A stretch of 64,000 nucleotides of DNA from Photorhabdus khanii NC19 (lineage in GTDB: Bacteria; Pseudomonadota; Gammaproteobacteria; Enterobacterales; Enterobacteriaceae): the NCBI RefSeq assembly GCF_000517265.1, contig NZ_AYSJ01000004.1, positions 261,286 to 325,285 of the forward strand, read 5' to 3'. The notes beneath the pieces are model-generated. The model made no database searches. It had not been told where the DNA came from and saw only the letters and a program-made list of their open reading frames with translations. Of the stretch, positions 1 to 7,943 are shown piece after piece. Position numbers and translations under genes: made by a program. The stretch's first letter is position 1; each line of letters starts with the position of its first letter.

Positions 1-274
1 GGGTCTTACTAAATTTCATTGGAATGCCAGCACTATTGCACCATTACTGCGAGACATACATTTCAATCAAGGATTGTTATTAGGTAAATCTGATTATGAA
101 GACACCAAACAGGCAACGCTTAATAACCTTCTATCTAACATAATCTATTCAGGTAAAGAGGTAGCTTCCAACAACAGTGTCAACTCAATCGACGCCAAGT
201 ACATGACTCAGATTTTGGTACGCCTTAGCATGTTTATCCGTACCCATCCTCGCCAGATTCCTCTGTTTCCATAG
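1..274 (+). pseudogene. Fic-family protein, N-terminal fragment
   Basis: The frame is open from the window edge to a stop at 272-274. The readable peptide (motifs FHWN, then GLLLGKSD, then LLSNIIYSGK) resembles the DUF4172-type N-terminal helical region that precedes the Fic AMPylase domain in many bacterial Fic proteins, where the family reads roughly F-W-D, a G-x-L-L-G turn and a V-x-S-S-x-I-E-G segment. Here the inhibitory S-x-x-E-G equivalent has become SGKEVAS, and no HPFx(D/E)GNGRxxR motif follows. Instead the sequence runs into the 3' end of the convergent AbiEii gene, with about 90 bp overlap. It is therefore a truncated remnant. Its true start lies left of the window. Confidence 0.5.
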
Positions 275-1102
275 GATGGCTGGCAGTTGTTCAACATTTT
301 CTAGCCCCAGCAATAACCAGTCTGGCACCCGGTTTTTGAAGGATAGCAGAAAAGTACGCTCCTGTTCGGTTAAAGAGTCGTTGATCAACTCAACCAAGCG
401 TTCTCGTGTAGCTTCCAATTCGGCCAGTTCGACGTGCTGCTCCGCCATATTCAGAAACTCACCACGATAGATACCAGTAATATCCTTGAAACTGGGCCTG
501 AGCAGTTCGGCAATAGGACGGTTATGACTCACCATATAGACGATCAGAGCCTTGCGAAGATCATCGGTAAAGCCTTCGTTATCCAGCAACCATTTCACAT
601 CGAACAAATCCCTAGGATGTTGCCTGTCCAGCGCAGCGCAGATTTTCCCAGCGTAGAGATCAGCGTGGGAAATGATTTGAATTTCGGCATAACCAAACTC
701 ATCTTCCATAGCCTCACAGACTGTCATTACCTTTGGTTCAAACACAGTACCACGCAAAACCGGTGACAACTCAATTTTTATTTGAACACCTGATCTTCCT
801 ATAATCAACCGCAAGGCATCGTCTTTATCCCGGAAAGATTCGATAATTTCCGCGTCTGTCATAGCAGCCCGGATGGCAACCGCAATCTTATTCAGAGCAA
901 TTTTGATCGCCGTTAAGGCTTCTGTACGTTGCAATATCGGCAGAAATACCAGATCGATATCGACCGACAACCGAGGCAAGTTGCGAACGAACAAATTGAT
1001 AGCGGTACCTCCTTTCAAGGCAAAGCAATCCTGTTCGGCGACAAAAGGCAACAGTTGCAATAACAACTGAACTTGTCGGTAATAAATGCTGTTGCGATCC
1101 AT
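185..1102 (-). CDS. AbiEii-type nucleotidyltransferase toxin
   Basis: 305-residue protein of the AbiEii/DUF1814 family, the toxin half of type IV AbiE abortive-infection modules. AbiEii toxins are nucleotidyltransferase-fold proteins; some relatives modify tRNA acceptor ends. Near residues 30-55 the protein has the hallmark KGGTAINLF followed by RLSVDIDLVFLP, that is, the GG-T/S motif plus the D-x-D metal-binding pair of this fold. A third family feature, KIELSPVLRG, occurs near residue 107. The upstream partner AbiEi ends 9 bp before this start, so both are read from one transcript. The 3' end overlaps a convergent Fic remnant. Which tRNA or nucleotide it uses cannot be read from sequence. 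Confidence 0.85.
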   Translation of the reverse strand: MDRNSIYYRQVQLLLQLLPFVAEQDCFALKGGTAINLFVRNLPRLSVDIDLVFLPILQRTEALTAIKIALNKIAVAIRAAMTDAEIIESFRDKDDALRLIIGRSGVQIKIELSPVLRGTVFEPKVMTVCEAMEDEFGYAEIQIISHADLYAGKICAALDRQHPRDLFDVKWLLDNEGFTDDLRKALIVYMVSHNRPIAELLRPSFKDITGIYRGEFLNMAEQHVELAELEATRERLVELINDSLTEQERTFLLSFKNRVPDWLLLGLENVEQLPAILWKQRNLARMGTDKHAKAYQNLSHVLGVD

Positions 1103-1111
1103 AGTTTCTCC

Positions 1112-1885
1112 CTACATCCCCTTAGGCACAGTGATAAACCAAGTGTTATCCAACCGCCCTTCGCTAGCAATGACGCGTTTGCCAGACCCCAAGTTGTACT
1201 TTTTGGGCTCCAACTTCTTAAACCAAGTGTGCTGATGCTTTTCTGCCAGCCAGAGGAAGAGTCGCTTTACCTTGATACTGGAGCAAGTCAGCAACAAAGC
1301 ATCAAGTTTGCGTGGTGACAAATTGTATAATCCCTGCATTAGTTGCTCAGCATGCTCAAAGCTGACAGCTTTGGGCACATCCACCAAAACTTCGAAGATA
1401 GCCCTCTCCGGACAGGAGAACTGGAGAGCAGGCATTCCCGCCAGCCATTGTTCCTGCTTAAACCAAGTTGGATCAACTATCAGACTTTCCGGCCATAACA
1501 CCTGAGTCCGGTGTCCCTTAAAATACACATCTAAAGGCACTCTGGTCAGCCAGCGGGGTAGCGGCCCACTGGAATATAAGTGAACCGTTCGGATATGGGA
1601 GCGGGTGATGTAGTGAGCTAACCCAGCTATTTCCAGCGCAGTTAACCCTCCAAGGTGAACAGGTGTTTTAGACATACGCTGCAATGAAGCAACAACACCT
1701 TGCCAATTTAGCTGGCAGCTGAATTGACTAAACACACCTGTAACAAGAGGGAGAAGTGTTTTACTACGCACAGCATTATCCACAAAATGAAGGTTAAGCC
1801 CTTGAGCAACGAGCCATTGCTTAGTAGCCAGCATACCAACAGGAAGTAGTTCTTTTAGCTGTCGACGTGCTTCAATGTTTAGCAT
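1112..1885 (-). CDS. AbiEi-type antitoxin / transcriptional repressor
   Basis: 257-residue partner of the downstream AbiEii toxin. The N-terminus (about 1-80) looks like the winged-helix DNA-binding domain of AbiEi antitoxins (GMLATKQWLVAQG, then a basic KTLLPLVTGVFSQF stretch). A central HLGGLTALEIAGLAHY motif matches the AbiEi C-terminal domain that opens with G-G-x-T-A-L. In characterised AbiE systems this protein both neutralises the toxin and represses its own promoter by binding inverted repeats. Two such repeats lie just upstream here (1907-2018). The protein is of usual family length and has no visible damage. Confidence 0.8.
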   Translation of the reverse strand: MLNIEARRQLKELLPVGMLATKQWLVAQGLNLHFVDNAVRSKTLLPLVTGVFSQFSCQLNWQGVVASLQRMSKTPVHLGGLTALEIAGLAHYITRSHIRTVHLYSSGPLPRWLTRVPLDVYFKGHRTQVLWPESLIVDPTWFKQEQWLAGMPALQFSCPERAIFEVLVDVPKAVSFEHAEQLMQGLYNLSPRKLDALLLTCSSIKVKRLFLWLAEKHQHTWFKKLEPKKYNLGSGKRVIASEGRLDNTWFITVPKGM

Positions 1886-1906
1886 AGTTTATAAAATCCA
1901 TAATTT

Positions 1907-2018
1907 GCGGCAGTTATTGCCGTATATTTCATAATTTATAAACTAGCAGATTCTTTTATGGTTTAGAATATTTATTTTTTGCGGCGGTTATTGCCGTATA
2001 TTTCTATTTTTATAAACT
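1907..2018 (-). promoter_or_regulatory. Twin palindromic repeats upstream of abiEi (likely AbiEi operators)
   Basis: Two nearly identical ~38-bp blocks start at 1907 and 1981 (74-bp period). Each contains an inverted repeat CGGC(A/G)-GTTAT-TGCCG (1908-1922 and 1982-1996) followed by GTATATTTC and an AT-rich TTTATAAACT tail. They occupy the 5' region of abiEi. AbiEi proteins are known to bind paired inverted repeats for negative autoregulation, so operators are the natural reading; binding itself is inferred. Confidence 0.65.
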
Positions 2019-2115
2019 ATTGCGTTGCCTTTGAAGGGTTGAATATGACCATTCGTCTTATCAAAGTAATCATAACGTTTTCAATTTGGTTCGAAGACGA
2101 TTTTGCGTTGACAAT

Positions 2116-2144
2116 GGCCCCTTTCAAGGGGCCTTCTCTATTTT
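2116..2144 (+). terminator. GC-rich hairpin with T-rich tail
   Basis: An 8-bp perfect stem GGCCCCTT / AAGGGGCC with a 2-nt loop (2116-2133) is followed on the + strand by TTCTCTATTTT. The T-rich side faces right, while the aldehyde dehydrogenase gene ends at 2161 on the other strand and sees no T-run. It resembles a rho-independent terminator of a rightward transcript for which no clear gene remains. Confidence 0.5.
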
Positions 2145-2160
2145 GATTCGAACACCAAAT

Positions 2161-3654
2161 CTAATAACGAACCATAACTGATTTCAATTCAGTATAGTAC
2201 TCAATAAAGGCACTGCCGAATTCACGGCCAATACCTGAAGATTTCGTACCGCCGAACGGTAATGCCGGATCAAGGAATGTATGCATATTGACCCAAACAG
2301 TCCCAGCTTCAATACGCGGGATCATACGCATAGCTTTACTCAGATCATTAGTCCACAAACTCGCCGCTAAACCAAATGGCGTGCTGTTCATCAACCCAAT
2401 CAGCTCTTCCTCGTCGTCATAGCTAAGGAAAGTCCCTACAGGACCAAATGTCTCTTCCTTCATCAACGAATCTTCTGGGCTGTTAGCACGAATAACGGTT
2501 GGCACCACAAAGCAACCAGGTCCTTCCAGAGCATAACCGCCATAAACAACTTCACTGCCTTCCTGACGGGCTTTGTCAAACAGGGACAGTATCTTGTTAT
2601 AGTGCTCTTTGTTCGCCAGCGGTCCCATTTCCGTTGATTCATCCAGCGGGGAACCAATGTTCATTGCAGCAAGTCTTTCAGACAACAATTTCAACACTTC
2701 ATCCATGCGGCTGGCAGGAATATAGAAACGTTCAGCCGCAGCACAAATTTGCCCTTGATTGAGATAACCCGCTTCCAGAACACCATCAACAATCTTTTCA
2801 GCAGACATATCTGACAAAAATGCCGCACCGTTTTTACCACCAAGCTCCAACGTAACGCGAGTCAATCCCTGTTCCATCGCTGATTGGCCCACAGCAATAC
2901 CGGTTGACACAGAGCCAGTAAAAGTTACTTTGGCACATAATGGATGACCTATCAGTGCAGGGCCTAATACTGAACCTGAACCATTAACCACATTGATGAC
3001 ACCATCAGGAATACCCGCTTCTTTTGCCAATTCAGCCACCCTGAGCATTGTCAGCGGTGTGTATTCGCTTGGTTTCAACACAATGGTACAACCACAGGTC
3101 AGTGCAGCCGCCATTTTCCAGATGGCAACGATGATGGAGAAATTCCACGGAATGATCCCCGCCACAACACCAATCGGCTCACGACGGGTAAACGCCGTGT
3201 ATTGTTCACCTTTAAAAGAGGGCAAAGAAACATTCAGCGTTTCACCGCTGATCTTACTTGACCATCCGGCAAAATAACGCAGGAACTGAACAGAAGAATC
3301 AATTTCCAACATGCGGGACAATTGGATAGTTTTACCAGAGCAAATACTTTCCAATTGCGCCAGTTCTTCCCGATGTGTCAGTAATAAATCTGCCAGACGA
3401 TTCAGACAGTTACCACGCTCCATAGGTGAAGTTTGCGCCCACACACCGTGAAATGCAGCATGTGCCGCTTGCATAGCCGCATTGACTTCCGCTTCACCGC
3501 CTTGATTCACTGTCGCAATCACTTCAGCAGTCGCAGGGTTCACCACGGAAAATGTTTCATTCCCCTGACCACCAACTAACTGACCATGAATATAATGACC
3601 ATGATTGCGTTGCAGAAAGGCCGTAACTTGCTGTAACAGGGTTATATCACTCAT
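2161..3654 (-). CDS. NAD(P)+-dependent aldehyde dehydrogenase
   Basis: 497-residue member of the ALDH superfamily, which oxidises an aldehyde to the carboxylate using NAD(P)+. Visible landmarks are the cofactor-site IIPWNFSI near 168, KPSEYTPL near 194, the GS(V)STG segment, the general base in VTLELGGKN near 270 and the nucleophile in NQGQICAA near 304. The late EETFGPV and PFGGTKSSGIGRE motifs are also present. It resembles PuuC-, betaine- and phenylacetaldehyde-dehydrogenase-type enzymes, and sequence alone does not settle the substrate. Next to a cupin and an FAD amine oxidase, it plausibly oxidises the aldehyde made by that oxidase. Confidence 0.9.
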   Translation of the reverse strand: MSDITLLQQVTAFLQRNHGHYIHGQLVGGQGNETFSVVNPATAEVIATVNQGGEAEVNAAMQAAHAAFHGVWAQTSPMERGNCLNRLADLLLTHREELAQLESICSGKTIQLSRMLEIDSSVQFLRYFAGWSSKISGETLNVSLPSFKGEQYTAFTRREPIGVVAGIIPWNFSIIVAIWKMAAALTCGCTIVLKPSEYTPLTMLRVAELAKEAGIPDGVINVVNGSGSVLGPALIGHPLCAKVTFTGSVSTGIAVGQSAMEQGLTRVTLELGGKNGAAFLSDMSAEKIVDGVLEAGYLNQGQICAAAERFYIPASRMDEVLKLLSERLAAMNIGSPLDESTEMGPLANKEHYNKILSLFDKARQEGSEVVYGGYALEGPGCFVVPTVIRANSPEDSLMKEETFGPVGTFLSYDDEEELIGLMNSTPFGLAASLWTNDLSKAMRMIPRIEAGTVWVNMHTFLDPALPFGGTKSSGIGREFGSAFIEYYTELKSVMVRY

Positions 3655-3687
3655 TACTTAACTTACCTCTGATCAAACAGGTGCTTT

Positions 3688-4056
3688 TTAACCTTTAATA
3701 CAAGAAAAATAATGCTTCACAAAACGGTCTGCGGTCACTTCCCACAACACTTCAGTTCCTTTCGCGGCAAACCAGGAATCCCCCGGATGATATTCAACTG
3801 TCTCACCGGTTTTCACATCGGTCAGTTTTACCGAGCCTTCCGAGACGGTTGCATGCTCATCAAACGGATACACCATACTGAATTTGCCACGGGTACAGGC
3901 GAAAATACCGCAAGTCAGATTATCAGCCGGTTCACCAAATATCATTGCAATACTTGCCTGCGGATCACCTTCCACCACGGTAGCACCCAGATTGCTTACG
4001 CTACCAATGTCCAACAGTTCAGGCAGTGATTTGTTCAGTAAAAGTGATTTAATCAT
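3688..4056 (-). CDS. Small cupin protein (DUF861-like)
   Basis: 122-residue single-domain beta-barrel of the DUF861/EutQ-like cupin group. The C-terminal half carries the typical V-x-Y-H-P-G-D-S-W-F turn (residues about 88-98), and DEHATVSEGSVKLTD fits the first cupin strand pair. Proteins of this group often sit beside FAD oxidases and aldehyde dehydrogenases in amine-degradation clusters, with poorly known roles. It lies 33 bp upstream of the ALDH gene and downstream of the oxidase, all on the minus strand, suggesting one operon. No catalytic function can be assigned. Confidence 0.75.
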   Translation of the reverse strand: MIKSLLLNKSLPELLDIGSVSNLGATVVEGDPQASIAMIFGEPADNLTCGIFACTRGKFSMVYPFDEHATVSEGSVKLTDVKTGETVEYHPGDSWFAAKGTEVLWEVTADRFVKHYFSCIKG

Positions 4057-4129
4057 GATGTTCTCGCTTTAAATAAAAGAATTTATAAATCGTTCAGTGA
4101 ACGCTATTGATACCTAAAATCTCAATAAA

Positions 4130-5431
4130 TTAACGGCGGCCTTTCCAGTATCCTGACGTTTGATGCCAAATCTTGCCCGCCGACACCATCAGATGCCGCA
4201 ATGTATCTTTGCCAACAATGTTCGCATGAGGAATTGAACTCATCAGGTCATAACGCTCAGATCCTTCACTTATCCCCTCAGCCAAAACCTTACAAACGAT
4301 ATGGCTTGGCGTTACCCCAAAGCCGGAATATCCCTGCACGTAGAACACATTATTATGCTGCGGCAAAGAGCCGATTTGCGGGAACAGGTTGGCGCTGCAG
4401 CACAATGGTCCTCCCCATGCCAATTCAATTTTCACATCTTTCAGATAGGGGAAAACCTTCAGCATCAAATGGCGGTTCCAGGCCTTCAAATCCGATGGAA
4501 TGTGTTCAATTAAAGGTGTTGTACTGCCGAACAACAGGCGGTTTTCGTTAGTCACCCGGTAGTAATCAATAACCGGACGAATATCACTGTATGCACCACG
4601 GATTGGACTGATTTTCTTGATCAAATCATCCGATAATTCTTCCGTCATTAGCTGGAAGGCATAAGTGTTAATTGTCTTCTTGTAGATGTAAGGCTCAAGG
4701 CCATTGAGGAAACCGTTACAAGCCCACAGCATTTTATTAGCGCGAACAGATCCCATCGAGGTCCGAACCGTCACCCTGGAACCATATTCAACATTCAACA
4801 CCTGACTGTTCTCAAAGATTTTTACGCCAAGTTCTGTCGCGGCTTTAGCTTCACCCAATAACAGGTTCAGGGAGTGAACATGCCCGCCCCCCATATGCTT
4901 CAACGCACAGGTATAGACATCAGAACCCACAACCTTTTTCACATCAGAGCCGGTATACAGCTCAATCTCTTCATCAGGAGAAACCGCCTGAAACTCTTTC
5001 AGCCAGCCACGTAACGTTTTTTCCTGCCGCTGATTAAAGCCAAGATAGCCATAACCACGGCAAAGATCGGCGTCAATGTTATATTTCGCAATACGATCAC
5101 GAATGATGCCGGCACCGAGGTTACTGATCTTAAAGATCGTCTCCAGCCCTTTTTCACCAACATGCCGCTTGATCACTTCCAGATCATGACCAATACCCGC
5201 CATAACCTGACCACCATTACGGCCAGTACCACCATAGCCAAGATGACGCCCTTCCAGAATCGCAATATTGGTGATGCCTTTTTCCGCCAGTTCAAGCGCG
5301 GTATTAATACCGGAAAATCCACCGCCGATAATGACAACATCCACATCCAGATCTTCTTTTAATATCGGAAAACGAAGATCATATTTCTTGGTCGTTGCAT
5401 AATAAGTTAATGAATCAACATTATTGTTCAT
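4130..5431 (-). CDS. FAD-dependent amine oxidoreductase (DAO/PuuB-like)
   Basis: 433 residues from the ATG at 5431; a TTG four codons earlier is less likely. The N-terminal Rossmann motif DVVIIGGGFSGINTALELAE binds FAD, and YGGTGRNGGQVMAG with a later YVQGYSGFGVTPSH near the end are typical of the DAO family around gamma-glutamylputrescine oxidase PuuB. Such enzymes oxidatively deaminate an amine to an aldehyde, ammonia and peroxide. Aldehyde dehydrogenase and cupin genes follow on the same strand, which suggests a short catabolic route in which this oxidase makes the aldehyde. The exact amine is unknown, and no glutamylputrescine synthetase gene is present here. Confidence 0.85.
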   Translation of the reverse strand: MNNNVDSLTYYATTKKYDLRFPILKEDLDVDVVIIGGGFSGINTALELAEKGITNIAILEGRHLGYGGTGRNGGQVMAGIGHDLEVIKRHVGEKGLETIFKISNLGAGIIRDRIAKYNIDADLCRGYGYLGFNQRQEKTLRGWLKEFQAVSPDEEIELYTGSDVKKVVGSDVYTCALKHMGGGHVHSLNLLLGEAKAATELGVKIFENSQVLNVEYGSRVTVRTSMGSVRANKMLWACNGFLNGLEPYIYKKTINTYAFQLMTEELSDDLIKKISPIRGAYSDIRPVIDYYRVTNENRLLFGSTTPLIEHIPSDLKAWNRHLMLKVFPYLKDVKIELAWGGPLCCSANLFPQIGSLPQHNNVFYVQGYSGFGVTPSHIVCKVLAEGISEGSERYDLMSSIPHANIVGKDTLRHLMVSAGKIWHQTSGYWKGRR

Positions 5432-5539
5432 GTGATACCCCAATTAGCATCTGACATAATCACCGGATTATCTGTAGTGCGGAGTCACATCACCATGTCC
5501 CTTTAGGGATATTTGCAACACTGTATTAACAATTGTGAC

Positions 5540-6295
5540 TCAAGCGAAATAACGCACAGGAGACGTCAAAAACAGGCTAAACAGCTCTGCTTGTGATCTG
5601 ACTTGCAGTTTTTGATAAATATTTTTCCGGTGGTTTTTCACTGTTCCAGTACTGATAAACAGTTTCTCAGCAATCTGTGGAGATCCTTTACCTTGCAATA
5701 TCAATTCAACAATCTCACATTCTCTTGGTGTTAAAGCATAACGGGCCTGGGTATCCAGATAAACCATGTCAGCAGAAGAGGCTTGCTGCACCATTTCACC
5801 GTGTAATCGGGCGACACTGCGAATAATTTCCAGCGCTGTTCGCAGGCTTTTCTGGTGCTGTTTTTGTATGAAAAATGGCTGATTTTCATTACCAAAAAAC
5901 AGGCCAAGCTGCCTTTGAGGAGAGAGTTTCAGCAAAACGCCCGCTTCATCCCGCCAGCCGGTTTTACGATAAAAATTCAGATAGTAGTCAGTATGATAAA
6001 ATCCTGTAGGAACGAGTTCCCGTAAGGTAAGCAGATCAGTCTCAGCCCCCTTTATCAAAGCCTGATAGAAAGGATCTTGCAGATAAGCACCCTGTTGATA
6101 AATCTGGTTTACCGCATCGCTGTTTTTCTTCTCTGCTTTGCTTAAACAACGTGGAGGAGCGCCTTGCTCGAAGGCATAGACAATGGCGTTATCAAAGGTA
6201 ATAAATTGTTCCAACCAGTTAAGTAGATTAGGATAAAATTCACTGGTTGCCACAGATTCAATCACTGCTGACAATCTATCCACATGAATATCCAT
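5540..6295 (-). CDS. LuxR-type transcriptional regulator
   Basis: About 251 residues. I prefer the ATG at 6295 because GAGGG lies 7 nt upstream; an in-frame ATG at 6361 would add 22 poorly conserved residues. The C-terminus has a clear LuxR/FixJ helix-turn-helix: LTPRECEIVELILQGKGSPQIA, then TGTVKNHRKNIYQKL. The N-terminal 180 residues look like a ligand-sensing domain without a phospho-acceptor, though no named family is obvious. It lies upstream of, and on the same strand as, the oxidase-cupin-ALDH genes, so local regulation of that cluster is the simplest idea. Confidence 0.8.
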   Translation of the reverse strand: MDIHVDRLSAVIESVATSEFYPNLLNWLEQFITFDNAIVYAFEQGAPPRCLSKAEKKNSDAVNQIYQQGAYLQDPFYQALIKGAETDLLTLRELVPTGFYHTDYYLNFYRKTGWRDEAGVLLKLSPQRQLGLFFGNENQPFFIQKQHQKSLRTALEIIRSVARLHGEMVQQASSADMVYLDTQARYALTPRECEIVELILQGKGSPQIAEKLFISTGTVKNHRKNIYQKLQVRSQAELFSLFLTSPVRYFA

Positions 6296-6560
6296 TCCAG
6301 CCCTCGCAATTATTAAGAAATTAACAATAAATCCGAAGTAGATATTGCCCGCCAATTCCATAGCGAAACTATATAAAAATCACACTCAAACTGGTTATAC
6401 AACTCAATTGTTGTTTATATGCTAATAAAATCACAATTATGAAACATTTTATTAATTATTTATGAGAACCCTCACATAGACCTAAGACCTCATCACGGAA
6501 TAGATTTTTTAACTGGATTATTCTCATTTTTTATATCACTTTCTCTGATAAGGAGTAAAA

Positions 6561-7511
6561 ATGACCACCAAGAAAATTATTCTTGATTGCGATCCGGGAC
6601 ATGATGATGCCATTGCGATGTTACTGGCACAGGGTAATCCTGATATTGAGCTATTAGCCGTCACCACGGTTGCCGGTAATCAGACACTGGATAAAGTCAC
6701 TCGCAACGCGCTGGCGATAGCGCATATTGGCGGTATTAATGGAGTGCCCTTTGCCGCAGGCTGTCATCGTCCATTGGTCCGTGATCTCGAAACTGCACCG
6801 GATATTCACGGCGAATCGGGTCTGGGAGGCGTGAAACTCCCGAAACATTCACGGACGCTTGATCCCCGTCACGCGACGGATCTGATCATTGATACCATCA
6901 TGTCTCATCCCCCCAAAACAGTAACACTAGTTCCTGTCGGCAGTCTGACCAATATTGCTCTCGCTGTCCGTAAAGCACCACAGATCGTTGAACGGGTAAA
7001 AGAAGTTGTTTTAATGGGAGGGGGATATCACACGGCTAACAGAAGTGCAGTTGCAGAATTCAATATCAAAGTTGATCCGGAAGCAGCACATATTGTTTTC
7101 AATGAAAAATGGCCTCTGACGATGGTCGGACTGGATCTCACACATCAGGCACGAGCCACACAAGAAGTGACGGAAGCAATTTCACGTATCAATACCAAAG
7201 CTTCCCGGTTTGTCGTGGACATGCTGGAGTTCTACGGCAAAAGTTACGAGGAGAGACACGGCTTCAATTGCCCTCCAATACATGATCCTTGTGCTGTCGC
7301 CTATGTGATTGACCCTACGTTGATGACGACACAAAAAGTGCCGGTCAATATTGAACTGAACGGCACCTTAACCGTCGGTATGACCGTGGTGGATTTCCGT
7401 TTTCCACGACCAGAAGATTGCCACACCCAAGTTGCAGTCAAATTGGATCAACAGCGATTCTGGCAATTGATCATTGATGCGTTGAGCAACATTGGTGATA
7501 CCTGCGATTAA
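6561..7511 (+). CDS. Nucleoside hydrolase (IunH/Rih family)
   Basis: 316-residue cytosolic ribonucleoside hydrolase that cleaves the N-glycosidic bond of nucleosides to free base and ribose. The signature DCDPGHDDAIAML at residues 9-21 holds the calcium-binding aspartates of the family. Further support comes from VPVGSLTNIALA near 130, MGGGYHTAN near 157, FNIKVDPEAA and the late HDPCAVAYV near 245, where the His and Asp close the active site. AAGGAG sits 6 nt before the ATG. It is similar to E. coli RihA/RihB but specificity (purine or pyrimidine) is not resolved. It is a single gene, divergent from the luxR-type regulator and ending at a hairpin. Confidence 0.9.
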   Translation: MTTKKIILDCDPGHDDAIAMLLAQGNPDIELLAVTTVAGNQTLDKVTRNALAIAHIGGINGVPFAAGCHRPLVRDLETAPDIHGESGLGGVKLPKHSRTLDPRHATDLIIDTIMSHPPKTVTLVPVGSLTNIALAVRKAPQIVERVKEVVLMGGGYHTANRSAVAEFNIKVDPEAAHIVFNEKWPLTMVGLDLTHQARATQEVTEAISRINTKASRFVVDMLEFYGKSYEERHGFNCPPIHDPCAVAYVIDPTLMTTQKVPVNIELNGTLTVGMTVVDFRFPRPEDCHTQVAVKLDQQRFWQLIIDALSNIGDTCD

Positions 7512-7545
7512 GGTGGAAAATCACCTCAGGCATAAGAGTCGTAAT

Positions 7546-7575
7546 TAAAGCCGTTAGTTAAACTAAACGGCTTTC
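7546..7575. terminator. Hairpin after nucleoside hydrolase gene
   Basis: Arms AAAGCCGTTAGTT and AACTAAACGGCTTT (7547-7574) form a long symmetric stem 35 bp after the stop. The T-tract on either side is short, so it may act as a modest bidirectional terminator. Confidence 0.5.
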
Positions 7576-7748
7576 AATACTATCTTAAGCAGTGGATATC
7601 GGCGTGCCAGGCACAAACATAATTTAAACCCATTGGCATTTTTCCAAATCATCGACCCAATACCACACTCAGATAATTCATAACCGCTGGAATCCACAAT
7701 ACAGCCGTCGTCACTAAACAATAACTGACTGAATTTCATGCCAATCAA
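7563..7748 (-). CDS. Hypothetical 61-residue protein
   Basis: Open frame from an ATG at 7748 to a stop inside the preceding hairpin. The peptide has an acidic centre (FSDDGCIVDSSGYEL) and a Cys-rich tail, and no family is recognised. No clear ribosome binding site precedes it. It could be a small real gene, a decayed 3' end or a chance frame. Confidence 0.2.
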   Translation of the reverse strand: MIGMKFSQLLFSDDGCIVDSSGYELSECGIGSMIWKNANGFKLCLCLARRYPLLKIVLKAV

Positions 7749-7943
7749 GTATAATGATGTGATTGTTTACCTTTGGTTTTAACAAAGAAGCGGATAATAA
7801 TATTCGAAACAAAGCTAACCGGTATTGGTAACACGCACTTATGCCACGTCAGACCACTACATTTCGTAGCTTCCAGTACACCATGTTGAGTTTCTATTGG
7901 TTCATATACGTTCATTCACACATCAGAAAAGGAATACAATATT

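Noticed and set aside
2045-2146. 33-codon frame ending in a terminator hairpin, resembling an attenuator leader
   Set aside because: No run of regulatory codons and no rightward biosynthetic gene downstream; the facing gene is on the other strand.
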